The position numbers and the translations under genes are program-made. From assembly GCF_026262505.1 (NCBI RefSeq), contig NC_067206.1, positions 23,575,896 through 23,639,895 of the forward strand: a DNA stretch of 64,000 nucleotides, in the 5' to 3' direction. Shown piece by piece: positions 1 through 10,950 of the stretch. The stretch's first letter is position 1; the number at the start of each line of letters is the position of its first letter. This DNA is from Trichomonas vaginalis G3. Its lineage: Eukaryota; Parabasalia; Trichomonadida; Trichomonadidae. Below the pieces are notes generated by a model. That model was not told the origin of the DNA. It made no database searches and saw only the letters and a program-made list of their open reading frames with translations.

Positions 1-2283
1 AACGATTTCTATATTTGGTCTTTCCCAATTTCCATTTCCTAATTTATAGAAAATGTCTGAATTATCACCTAAATCAAGATTTAATGAGAAACAAGGCCTT
101 GATTGGAAAACGGATGTTTTTGTATTCGTGAATTTACACTTTAATAATAAATTATTATCATTTAGTGTATAAGTTTTTTCCATTTTCATTTCATTATTTG
201 TAAAACTAAATGAAATTGATTTGTCTGTTTTCGTTCCTTGTTTCATATCATAATCAATATGATTAACAATCTTAAATGTTGGATACATACAAAAATCAAT
301 TCCTTCAATACTATCAATATATTCATTATTTCCTTTCATAAAAGAAAAAATTCTTCCATATGCAGGTTTTTCACCTGAAATTGCTTTCAAATCACCTGAT
401 TTCATTATCAATGCTGGATTAGAATCTCTTAAATATTTTAATTCTTTGTAAACACCTTCAGCTTTTGTATCAAAACTATCAGTAACAAAACAAACTCCTT
501 TTGTATAATTATCTACATAATATTGATCTTTACATCTCTCCAAAATCTTCGTTGCACATTCTTTAATTTTTGAACCTTGGAGACGTATTTTTCCTTCTTC
601 ATCAATAACTAATGGCCATTTCATTTTCTTTTCCATGGATATAACAGTATTTGCTGAGGGAAGTTCAGCCATCATTATATTAAAGATTTGTTTTTCTGTT
701 GCAGTTTCTTTTGCTTTTTCAACAGCTTTTCCGAAAAGCCAATACGCATAATAATTATAATTATTTGTTTGATATCCTTGTATTTCAGGGGCAAGACATC
801 CAACATATGCTTCTGGATGAGAATCAGCAAGTTCTTTTGTAGCATTTAAGAATCTTCTTACATATGATGCAGCAGATGCTCCATAGTATCCATATAAGAA
901 ATCATCTTCATAATACAAAACAGGTCGTGTAGGATAAAACATCATTTTTGACATAACGTATTGCCTAAAATAAGTAAAATCAGCATGTTGAGCTAATCTC
1001 GTTGGAGGAGCTCTTGTCCAAAACATTATATCTTCTGCTGTATATCCATTAACTCCTAATGATGCATAGTATTGTATATTTCTGCCAATCATCCAATAAT
1101 TCGGTGTTAAATGCATAGGAGCTCTGAAATTTGTGTAATACTCAGAAACTTCGACGTATTTAACGACTTTTGACCAATTAGCAACAATTTCTTTAAATAT
1201 AACTGTTTGTGGATGTTTGGATTCATTGACAGGATGTCCAATATCATTTCCTAATGGACATAAATGTATGCCAACTTTATCTTTCCCTTGTATATTAAAT
1301 GGAGGATTTTCTGTCATATAATAGGCCAACATTCGAATTATATGGTTTGGATATTTAGGTTTAATTGCATCTGACAAACGGTTGCAAAAATCTAATAATA
1401 CTCCTGAATATCTATTACCATATTTCTCTGTTAGTGCTTTGCAATTAGGACAATGACAATAATCCATGTTGTCGTTATGACCAACATCAATAAATGATGA
1501 TGTATTGTCTTTATCAACTTCGGCAATAATTTTTGAAAGGATAACATCGAAGGCTGCTTTGTTTGTAAGACATGGTGCACTACTAGATCGTGATCCATCT
1601 GGTAAAAGTGCCCACATTTCGGGATATTGTGATGGAGGATATTCAGATTTCGGAAGTTGAGCCCAAAACGTATGAACCCCGAATGTTGACCATAGATATC
1701 CTCCTGTGTCATAACCTAAACCTTGATCACCAGCATTGGCTCTCTTTCTAACGTTGTGACGGAAATTCAAAATTGTATCTGTTCCATAAATCTGGCGCCA
1801 TTGTATTCCAGCAATATCACTAATATTAACTTCTGAATCTACATTAAATTCTTCTGCAGATGGATAGAATTCCATCCATGTAGTATAAAATCTGAATTTT
1901 GCGTATGTTTCTAAGAGTTCGTAAACTCCATAAATTGTACCACGAGAGCCACCATTAATAATCAGATGCTCTCCTTTAACAAATCTGATCTCAAATGCAT
2001 CAAGTCGTAAATCAGTAAAATGTAATGTTGTCAATTCTTTAGAAAACTTAGTCGGACCTATCAAAATAGCTTTGTCTTTGATCTCCTTTGCATCAGTTTC
2101 TATTGGAATCACTTCACCTGTTATATTTTTGATACCTGCTTGAAGCTCAACGGCTGCAAAACGCCACCAAGGCTGTTCTCCGGGATGAGCTGCTGGATAA
2201 TAGATAGTATAACTTGAAGTACTACCCCTTTTCGAAATAGTTATATTTTTCCCGCTTATAAATAAGAAAAGAAAACTAAGCAT
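1..2283 (-). CDS. Secreted DUF4838 / alpha-glucuronidase-like protein (3' end outside window)
   Basis: Reading the minus strand from the ATG at 2283 gives an uninterrupted frame of 761 codons that leaves the window at base 1, so the C-terminus is missing. It starts with a hydrophobic stretch (MLSFLFLFIS) that looks like a signal peptide. Residues about 25-130 resemble the N-terminal domain of GH67/GH20-type glycosidases (AILIGPT near 72; a GEHLIINGGSRGTIYGVYEL-like segment near 104-123). Residues about 160-450 match the DUF4838 pattern: FGVHTFWAQL, PEMWALLPDGSR, then PCLTN and a C-x-C-x2-C cluster at 276-281. Known: DUF4838 often follows a glucuronidase N-terminal domain in polysaccharide-degrading proteins. 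Inferred role: secreted carbohydrate-active or glycan-binding protein acting on host or bacterial glycans. Catalytic activity is not shown. No frame breaks were seen. A weak TCA-type Inr lies about 25 nt upstream. Confidence 0.82.
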   Translation of the reverse strand, partial: MLSFLFLFISGKNITISKRGSTSSYTIYYPAAHPGEQPWWRFAAVELQAGIKNITGEVIPIETDAKEIKDKAILIGPTKFSKELTTLHFTDLRLDAFEIRFVKGEHLIINGGSRGTIYGVYELLETYAKFRFYTTWMEFYPSAEEFNVDSEVNISDIAGIQWRQIYGTDTILNFRHNVRKRANAGDQGLGYDTGGYLWSTFGVHTFWAQLPKSEYPPSQYPEMWALLPDGSRSSSAPCLTNKAAFDVILSKIIAEVDKDNTSSFIDVGHNDNMDYCHCPNCKALTEKYGNRYSGVLLDFCNRLSDAIKPKYPNHIIRMLAYYMTENPPFNIQGKDKVGIHLCPLGNDIGHPVNESKHPQTVIFKEIVANWSKVVKYVEVSEYYTNFRAPMHLTPNYWMIGRNIQYYASLGVNGYTAEDIMFWTRAPPTRLAQHADFTYFRQYVMSKMMFYPTRPVLYYEDDFLYGYYGASAASYVRRFLNATKELADSHPEAYVGCLAPEIQGYQTNNYNYYAYWLFGKAVEKAKETATEKQIFNIMMAELPSANTVISMEKKMKWPLVIDEEGKIRLQGSKIKECATKILERCKDQYYVDNYTKGVCFVTDSFDTKAEGVYKELKYLRDSNPALIMKSGDLKAISGEKPAYGRIFSFMKGNNEYIDSIEGIDFCMYPTFKIVNHIDYDMKQGTKTDKSISFSFTNNEMKMEKTYTLNDNNLLLKCKFTNTKTSVFQSRPCFSLNLDLGDNSDIFYKLGNGNWERPNIEIV

Positions 2284-3697
2284 TTCGTATTTTTGCCAAA
2301 AATTTGAATTGTAATAACTTTCTGAAGTATTCAATTTTCAAACAAATCGGATTCGAATAATCTTTTCGCATTGTTCATTTATATGCTATCAGTCCAACAC
2401 CATTGAATTAATTCAATCAGAAATACGTTATTTACATAGAAAAAAAATTCACATGAATAACTTCAAGCAGATTTTTCCCAGTAATAAAACCCCAAACTTC
2501 CTTTAATTGTGGAGAGAGATTGAAGTTTTCGTCATACATAGTAGTTTATTACATTGTATTTACATTAATATCGAAACTCAAATTCTTATCTAAATTTTCA
2601 AAGGTTAAAAGTTTATAATTTTGTTCGGGAAAAAGTCATTTTAAATCATTACCTAGTACCTTATATTACTGCTAAACTTTTTTGCAACTACTATAAAGAT
2701 ATATTGATTTAAGGGTGCACCCGTATGTACGTTTATTTGAGAGGAGGAGGATTACCCTCTCAATTTTGAGGGATTCGTTAGTTTATTTTCTCGATGAATA
2801 TGCAATAAAATTTGATTTTTACCTTATCAATATACTTCATATAATATACACATGTTCATGTAAAAACTTTTTTCCAAAATCCTCAGGAATTAATTGATTT
2901 TTGAATTTTAAGAATTTTTTTCGAATTTTTTCGAAAAAAAAATATTTTCAGAACAGCCTTAACGGCTAAGATTTAGGAACAATGTTAAGTATCAAAAAGA
3001 AAGGAGGTCTGATATAGACAACATATATCGTTGAAGGTTGAAAAAATCTCTAATATTTGAGCCCAAAATTTCAAATTTTAATTTTTTGAAAAAAGAGGCC
3101 ACCCGTATGTACGTTTATTTGAGAGGAGGAGGATTATATTTTTGAAAGGGTGAAACATTATGAATATGTTAATTATATAATAATATGTATTATTATAAAA
3201 AAGAAAAAATAAAGCACGTTAAAATTTTTCTTTCTTGATTTTTTTACAAAATCTACTTAGAATTATGCAAAATATGACTAAATAATTATAAATTTCAAGT
3301 TAAATTTTAATTTTGATAAATAATTTAAATTTCAAAATATCAAGTTCAGTTCGACTATGTATGTAGTAATTCCTCAATAAAGTGCCAAAACCCTATTAAA
3401 ATATATGAACATTTTCAACATTTTAATGTTTTTATTTAAAAATTTGTTGGAATATGAGCTTCAAACAATTATTATGTAAATAAAAATAATTAAATATATG
3501 TATTTATTCGTATTACAACCGTAGTAAGTCGATTCTTCCTTTCTTCTACTGAGGTTTGAATTTGATTTCGAATTGTAAAGAGATTCAAAGGGAAAATACT
3601 AGCGGATAAAAACTACCTCCATGAAAGGGTCATAATGGAGTCAAGTTGTATTTTTTGATATTTTTTGCTTTTCGAGCCTAAATAGGTAGCCAAGATA
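2284..3697. other. Intergenic, no gene seen
   Basis: AT-rich spacer between the divergent DUF4838 gene and a small plus-strand ORF. It holds the 37-bp direct repeats. A 60-codon open frame at 2715-2897 has no family resemblance and overlaps the repeat, so it is not called. Confidence 0.6.
2718..3136 (+). repeat. Pair of 37-bp direct repeats
   Basis: The same 37 bp (key part CACCCGTATGTACGTTTA, ending GAGGAGGAGGATTA) occurs at 2718-2754 and 3100-3136, 382 bp apart, in the same orientation. The first copy is followed by a small CCCTC...GAGGG hairpin. The sequence between them is AT-rich with no supported gene. The pair could be the ends of a small degraded insertion or a dispersed repeat; no target duplication was found. 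Confidence 0.6.
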
Positions 3698-4005
3698 ATG
3701 CCTAAAAATAAGGTTCTAAATTCTGAAGTTTACACGATCCTCTCGTGTGCACCCTTAATAGCGCAAAGTTTAAAGACCAAAAAACTCAAGAAGTATGGAA
3801 GTTTATTGCTAGGTGTGAAGATGGAATCACCAAAGAAAATATTGTTTATAAAATTCATCTTTTGCATCCTGATGTTTCTGAAGAAGATATTAATAATGAA
3901 ATTGGAGAAATTTTGAACTCTCTTATTGAAAATTCCTCAATTGAGTATAATTCCATCACAGGTTTATACTATCCAGGTGAACTTGCTATTCCAGTGAAGC
4001 AATGA
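3698..4005 (+). CDS. Small hypothetical protein, winged-helix-like, possibly frameshifted
   Basis: Not recognised. The frame ending at the TGA at 4003-4005 encodes about 80 residues of sensible, mixed helical composition, with acidic segments (HPDVSEEDINNEIGEIL) followed by a short beta-like end (IEYNSITGLYYPG), which could be a winged-helix fold. That frame has no ATG near its beginning. The nearest ATG, at 3698, is in another frame (MPKNKVLNSEVYTIL) and would need a one-base shift near 3745-3790. No trichomonad-type intron (GT...ACTAACACACAG) is visible between them. It may be a recently broken small gene, a sequencing error or a gene fragment. No TCA Inr is obvious before 3698. Confidence 0.4.
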
Positions 4006-5358
4006 CTTATTTTTGTCGAAATAAATATATTTTGTAATGAAATTTACCATTTTTTTTTTAAAAAGAAAAAAATGATATTCAAAGGAATCGAACCTCACAA
4101 CTTCAGATAGGGGCATTCTACCACTGAGCTAAATCTGACACGTAAGCTTTTTTAAAACTTCTAGTATAAGATCGGCCCCGGCTCGCATTCGATTTTCTTT
4201 GTTTCGCATGTATTTTATATTTTGGTTTAAATTATAGATTTTGTGCATAAATCTACCCTAACTTAGTAAGGAAGTCAATTTGGAAAATTGTTTTCACTTT
4301 AGGAGAATATAATTTTCCATTTGGAAAATTTAAAAAGTGAGACGCGCAGGATTCGAACTTTTTTAAAAAGTTGATTTAAATGAATTTTAGTGTGGAATAT
4401 AAGGATAATATCATATTTAAAATAAGAATATACTAGTTTAGGTGGTATTAATTTTTTCGATAAATTTGAGAGTATGTACGTTTAGGGCATGAAAAGTGTC
4501 AATTCGCTCAGCGAAAGCTGAGCTAGCTTCGTTCTCGAAAGAATAAGGAAGGAGTGAAGGAGAATGATACAGAAGTTGACACATTCATATCATTTCAACA
4601 AATTTTGATCAAATTGAAATTCAATAAAATTCAATTCACTTCATATCCTTCAGTCAGTACATTGATATCCTTCTACATGAGATTTTCATCTAAACGTATA
4701 AAATTGTCAATTTTATGAAAATAAATTGAAAATCTCATGAAATGTAAAGGAGAGTAATATTTTTCAATTTTCTTTTTTTCTTTGTCTCAAATATTTTCTG
4801 TTGGGAATTTTCTTGTTATCAAAAAATAATTTTAATATTTGTTTATTTCATTACATACAATAAAATTTTAAAAACTCTATTTCTTTTCAAGAAAATTTTT
4901 TCCTTCATATGAAGAAACATTTTGTTCTCCATTTGATACTGAGTCTAAATCTCGATTTTTGAATTTTCTTCTTTCCAAATTTCTTTTTTCCAAATTAGAA
5001 GTTTAATTCAAATTTTCAATAGTTTATATATTTTCTCAAACCGTCTCGGATTTTCTCACTTTTTAGGGATTTTCTCTCAAAATATACAAAAATAGTAATA
5101 TCAATACATGTGTCTAATATACTTTAAAACCATCGTGACAAAATTCAAAAACGAAGAGTTCTTCTTTCCAAATTTTTTCAAAATCAAAAAAATTAGATAA
5201 AAAAGTACGTTTGGAAAATTCATTTTTAGCATTTTAGGAATTTTCTCACTTTTCTTCCAAATTGACATCCTTAAACTTAGTTATAAAAAATTAATGAATA
5301 CCGAATTTATTAATGCTGGCATAAATCAAAAAAAAAAAAAAAAAAATACAAATTTTAC
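4006..5358. other. Intergenic, AT-rich; short hairpin and poly-A tract
   Basis: No supported gene. It includes the tRNA-like relic, a perfect 7-bp hairpin with a GAAA tetraloop (4506-4523), and a long A-run (about 5327-5346) just beyond the 3' end of the giant minus-strand gene. Confidence 0.6.
4081..4141 (-). pseudogene. tRNA-like relic
   Basis: On the minus strand there is a D-arm-like TTAGCTCAGTGGTAGAAT followed about 25 nt later by a T-arm-like GAGGTTCGATTCCT. The anticodon stem and the acceptor stem do not pair, so this is at best a decayed tRNA or tRNA-derived repeat. Confidence 0.35.
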
Positions 5359-5775
5359 TTAAAACATAGTTGCATTATTTTCAATGAATAATTTCGTTTC
5401 ATTAAAGACCTCCATAAATATCTTATCAAGGTCTTGTTTAGGTAAATTATTCAATATGTTATCATTAGATGTTGCATCATTTCCTATATCAATGATTTTA
5501 TAATCATGATTCATTTTGATATCTTCCAGCCCTTTCCTTGGACACCAGATGTCAAATGTTATAGTGATGCAACTTGATTTTGAATTGTGTTTATATAATT
5601 TATTGCGGAATATCTGCATCGGACGAAATACTTGACGACTAAATGTACATAATATCCAGAATGGATTTTGTTTGGCCAATTTCTTAATGTATACTTCTAA
5701 TTGATCTTTCTGAGTCAATGTTTCGTTAAGTCCAATGAAATAATCAATTGAGTATTTCTCATCATCAGTTTGGAA
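5359..5775 (-). CDS. AAA+ giant gene, segment 11: end of VWA3
   Basis: In the frame next to segment 10 the protein continues DDEKYSIDYFIGLNETLTQKDQLEVYIKKLAKQNPFWILC and ends after about 140 residues (NKTKLF-like basic and acidic end, final residues NNATMF). It supplies the last strand and helix of VWA3 and a short tail. The stop is TAA with TAAA four bases on, consistent with trichomonad 3' end formation. Confidence 0.55.
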   Translation of the reverse strand, partial: FQTDDEKYSIDYFIGLNETLTQKDQLEVYIKKLAKQNPFWILCTFSRQVFRPMQIFRNKLYKHNSKSSCITITFDIWCPRKGLEDIKMNHDYKIIDIGNDATSNDNILNNLPKQDLDKIFMEVFNETKLFIENNATMF

Positions 5776-8700
5776 CTTTTACCTTCAGCTAATAGTTTTG
5801 CAGCCAATTCATTATCAGGCTTGGAATGGAAATCAGGATGATGAGCTCCATCGTCTGTGATGAAGAAAATGATTTGTGCAGCTTCTTTTTTGAAATCTAG
5901 CATGAAGTACGCCTTGAATGCTGAGTTCCAATCTTCTGGACCATCTCCCATTCCTCCTTGGCAGGGGATAAACTCTATTGCACTGACCAATTCATCGGCT
6001 CTATCAATAGGGAGGAAATTAATGTACTCGGTATTATTCTTGCCAATAGACCTATTCAATTTCTTTGCGTAAATCAAATCTCTGAATGCAATAAGTGCAA
6101 TTTTGACATCGGCATTTGTTTCTTTGAACCAATCGATGGCGTTTTTGATCTGGAATTTAATCAAATCCTTGATTTTTTCTGTGGATTTAGTTGCATCATA
6201 TATGAAAACCAAATCAATTGGTTTGAATTTTCTCATTGGAGCAGGTATCTCTTTAGGAATTGGAGGTAATTTAATACCAGAAATAGGTTGCATATTCTCA
6301 TAGTGACCTGTCTCTGCGATAGTTCTCCATTTGTTGACAAGGCAAACAGCCATGTTTCTAACCAATCTCTTGACACCTTCCAAGTTGAGTTCTTTGAAGA
6401 GACGAGAAGCAGCGCCATCGATGATTATGTCACCTTCATTGGAATATTTGGGAGAGACATAATAGCAGCCAGAAACTAATCCTTTATCGGAACTGAGTGA
6501 GAAAGGTCTAAATGGTTTGATATGCTCACAGATTTCATTATAGTTCAAACCATCGGGGATTTTAGCTCCTGCAATTGTTGTTCCTTCTTGCAACTTAAGA
6601 ACATTGTATCCGTAAAGATAATAATCATAATTTGCAATTTTCTTAGAATCATCTGAATCGAATGACTTCTTTTCGAAAGTTGCTGGAGTTTTTCTGTCAA
6701 GAACTTGTCCTCTGACTGGATCTTCGCCATTGAACCTAAGTTTAACTGGTATTTTGTGATTTTGTGATTTTGAATCACATTCATCACAATCATACAATTT
6801 GACATGTTTCAAATAATAGTCCAATTCAAAGGTGAATCCCTGATCAGCCCAAAATGAAATACCACCACCTTTCTGCCTGAACATTTCAACTGTCTCAACA
6901 AATTGGTAAGCGTGTGAGAAATCAGTTGAATCTCCTCTGATTTGATTAGATTTCTTTTTAATTTTTGGATAAACTCCAGCATCTGATGGTTTTGCCTCTT
7001 GGCCATTTGAGCAAATAACCCAAACTTGGTGGTATTCTCCTGATAATATTTCGGCAATACAATTGCAGTAATTCTGAGAAACTGTGACTGTAAAGCCAAG
7101 GTCTCTCAAACGGCAAATAATTCCATTTTTACCATTCAAAGTTTGGAATGTGACATATTTGTCTATTGGTTGATTTTCTGTTTCCGGAGTACCTTTATTT
7201 CCTTTATTTGGAGTACCTTGATTTCCTTGATTATGAATACCTTTAATTCTTATAATCGGAGGAGGTAGTTTTTGAGGTGATAATGGTCGAGATGGTGGAT
7301 TTGGTTCTTGTTTATTTTGTTCTCCTTCTTGGTTTACTGTTGCATCGTAGAGTTGGCAAATGAGAATCTTATATGGCCATTTTGCATTCTTGCCGAGATC
7401 TTCATCTGGGAGATTACTTTTAGGCTCTTGGCCTTTACCTGATTTTGTTGAAGGAACATCAATATTTGCTGGTCTTTCGTTAATGTAGTAGCCACAAGCT
7501 GCATCAAATATCTGGATCTTTTCCAATTTATTAGTGAGGTCTGTGAAAAATCTGTTGTCTTTGTTACTTAATTGAGCATTGAGTTCTTTAATCGAGATTT
7601 TCTCTGGTAAAACTGGGGAAGTTATTTCTCCTTCTGTAATTCCTTCACTTGTATCTAAATGTGATAATTTGCTGAAGCACTCTCCAATTTTCAGAGGATT
7701 ATCTGACCAAACAGATTTACTGAAAACTTTCGAGATATTCTTCGGACAAATTCCTACTCCAACACCAATTGTAGATGTCTTCAATGACTGCAATGTGGAG
7801 ATGCATGTTCCAACTGCACCCATCTCAGTCTGATAGAAATGGGCACTTGTGATTGCAATAAGAACAGATTCTTGTTCTTGTTGTCTGCACCTGATGTTGT
7901 ATGCAGCTGTCAATGCCTGAGAGAATCCAAATACTGTTTGAGATTGTATATTCGCTGCTGTTAACCATCTATATATTTCTGTGAAAACTGGGGGGTTATC
8001 AATGAAAATGTCTTCTTTCTTCTTGTTGATACAAACTGCAACTGGACCGGTGGAAGTTGCCAAAATTACTGTGATTGGACAGTTGCATTCTTTGAATGCA
8101 ATTAATGTGCTGAAGACAGTTAGTACTGTAGTATTCATTGAGAGCATTCCAGATGATGATTCTGTACAATCAATGACGAAAAACAAGGAATAACTTGGTA
8201 CATAACCTGCCTTTTTTTCGAGTCTAAATCTCTGGTCTTGGCCATCTGTGATTATGAATCTGATTAATCCTGACATTGATATTCCGCTGCCTTTCTCTGA
8301 TGCAATATACTGCATTGCTTTGTTTGGAGTGAACATTTCTTCAGTATTGAAGTTGTCCGAAATATTTCTTTCGAAATCTTCCAAACCAAATATCGAATTA
8401 TTTGATTTTGGAATGAAATCAAATTCACTGTTATCTGTAACTTCGCAGATTCTTGTCATCGATGTTTGTAGATTTTCTGATACACAAATAAATTGAGAGT
8501 CTGTGCTTTTAATAGGTTTGAAGGAACAAGTAATATTGATCTTGTTTTGCGATAAAGACAATTTAACTGTTTTTTCTTTGTTCTCTAAGTTTCCTTTACT
8601 GAAACCTTTGAAGAACGTTTCAATGAACTTTTCACATTTGTTGAATCCACCATCAGCAATTTTGTTTACTTCATAGAACATGTTCTCATATTCTTCGTTT

Positions 8701-9363
8701 AGGCGTTTGTATTGATTTACAATTGGATTATTGAATTCTTCAGGTGGTTGGATTAACCAAGTACATGTTGAATGAGTGTTTTTATCCCAACTTGACCATG
8801 ATTTTACTGTTGTGTTCAAGAGGTTTCCATCTGAGAAGACGAAGAAACTATATGATGACTTTATGTCGTTATTTATTATCTTTTGAATGGCAATAAATGG
8901 ATCGGATGATAATCTCTTTGTATCGAAAGTTTCAAGAGCAACTTGCAGATGTTTTCTCTGCAATTTTTCAGATAATTTCTTGATTTCCAAGTATTGGAAT
9001 TCTCTATCTGCGAAAACAGCAAGTCTGTATTCAAGTCCAAGTTGAGAACATGCCATTGCAAAAGCAACAAAATACAACAAAATGTCGCGCTTGATATCTT
9101 CTGGTGTTATTGATTTAATATCAAGCAACAAAACAATTTGGGAGTTAGTGTTGATTTGTACTTTGTTTGCATAATTAACAATGTTGAAAGTAGTTTCTGT
9201 TGCATAATCAATGAATTTATCAATTGGTAATTCAGTATCTGGAGCAATATCATTGATTTTAACATTTCCTAAACCTTGTTTATTTTCCAAGTCCTCGGCA
9301 TAATTTTGTGGTTTGTCAATGTTTTCAATCATATATTTGTAAGCTTCTTCATCTTTGACTGGT
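5715..9363 (-). CDS. AAA+ giant gene, segment 10: three VWA domains
   Basis: 1,205 codons counted from the ATG at 9332, in frame with the preceding piece. VWA1 about 64-200 (QIVLLLDIKSI; the MIDAS DxSxS is imperfect). VWA2 about 381-560 (FFVIDCTESSSG gives a full DxTxS-type MIDAS). A Pro/Asn-rich spacer lies near 660-710. A Rossmann-like region (KGGGISFWADQGFTFELDYY) falls between about 720 and 1000. VWA3 starts near 1039 with DLVFIYDATKSTEKI and contains GGMGDGPEDWNSAF and FFITDDGAHHPDF, the pattern of VWA domains found in alpha-kinase (VwkA) proteins, though no kinase domain is seen. Known: MIDAS domains bind Mg and ligand carboxylates; in midasin the VWA docks on assembly factors. A one-base loss near 5.77 kb breaks the end. 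Confidence 0.7.
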
Positions 9364-10950
9364 CCTCATCCTCTTCCGTGTTGTGAGTTTAATCCAATTT
9401 GATTAGTAAATTCCTTCCTTGGAATCTCTGTGACAATTGTACCATTATTTTTATTTTCTTGAGGATTTGGTTTCTTTTTATTATCTGGAGGATTTGGTAA
9501 TGGGATATTGAGATTTAATGGCTTCCTTGAGACCATTACCCAGTCTTTCTTGAACTGTTCAACAGAAAGCAATGGCTGCTTTGGCTTCATGATAGATTGA
9601 ATAAGATCGCTGTTTTTAAGATCTTTCTCATTTATTTTAAGATTTTGAATCTTGCAACCAGACTTATTCAAAATTTTGAAAAGTGAAATGAAACTGTTGT
9701 TGAATTCAATGCACTGAGACAAGAATGGAGTTGTTTTTAGTGTAGATTCGTTGCTCGACCATGCATAGAAAGCTGCCAAATTTTTGAACTGTATTTCTGC
9801 TTGAGAATTTGGAAATCCTTTGGTATAATCTTTATAATTTGACATTATCAAAACAAATTTTCTGCATCTGGAGAGAATTTCAGAGATTTTTTCATAAATT
9901 GCTTTTGCGGATGTTAATGCTCCAAATGCGATTCCTTCTTCATCGAATTCTTCATCATTTGGAACCATGTCCAATTTCAACATTGGTTCATTTGCTTCTT
10001 CAAATTTCGTGTTAATACTTTCTGATATTACCTTTCTTTCATCTGGACTAATAATCCTTGTATCAAATGTTAGTTTGTGTAAACTATCAGCCTTGAACTC
10101 GGTTACAATTGTTGTGCTTTCGGACGATGCAAATTTTGGAATATTTTGTTCCAATTGTTCACTGTTTTTGGCTTTTTGTGTGTAAACTTTGTTCAGATCA
10201 AATTTTATGTTTCTTTTGCTATTAACATCGTTAATATTAAATTGATCATCATATGTTAATTGGAAATCATCTTTTGTGAGTTTATCGAATTTCTCCTGCA
10301 TTTGTTTAACAATAAACTCCTTTATTGATTGTTCTCTATCTTCTTTCCTAACAAAATTCTTGATTTTGCTGTTAATGATGTTAATCGCATTTTTTCCGAA
10401 GAATTCTTCCAATTTATTAAGAAGATCCTTAAGATTTGTTTCTGGCATTTCTTTAATATTTGCTGCAATTTTACCAAGTTTAGGATCAGAAGCAGGAATC
10501 CAAAGATTATTATTAATGAAAAGCAATAAGCACATTTCTTTTTGCGCCTTTTGATATGTATATTCATTTACTATTTTATCTAAAATCATTATGGATTTGA
10601 TTTTATTTGTGGTCAGAATTGTTCCATATCCTTTTTCGTCATAATAAGCATGAGGAAGCATTCTATCCTTGTGATATAAAGAATAACTGATATCATTGTA
10701 AAAGCAATTGCATTCTCCAAATTTAAGAAGATTTCCCCTTTTTGGACAAATTATTTTCAAAGGAATTTCTTTTTTCCATTGGAATTGTTGTCCATCAATA
10801 CTAATTTCCAGCTTTGATTCTTCAGATTGCTTGCTTGCAATTGACTTTATATCGACTTCAATAATAATATGACCTTGATGCTCTTCGAATGAAGAAGTAA
10901 TCTTCTTATTAATGAGGCAGAGATTGTTGTTACAATCTTTAATAGTTTTG
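9364..10950 (-). CDS. AAA+ giant gene, segment 9: linker before VWA domains
   Basis: Open for about 525 codons. Contains HQGHIIIEVDIKSIASKQ, PKRGNLLKFGECNCFYND, and a Pro-rich end (LPNPPDNKKKPNP). The segment KIAANIKEMPETNLKDLLNK and similar stretches are helical. No domain is recognised. It ends at an in-frame TGA (9364-9366) after SQHGRG; the same frame continues without shift as GPVKDEEAYKYMIENIDKPQ, so a single substitution would explain the stop. The first ATG of the following piece is therefore not a genuine start. Confidence 0.55.

Noticed and set aside
2715-2897. 60-codon plus-strand ORF
   Set aside because: Begins inside the 37-bp direct repeat and resembles nothing known.
2718-3136. 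LTR retroelement suggested by direct repeats
   Set aside because: Repeats are only 37 bp, with no primer site, coding remnant or target duplication.
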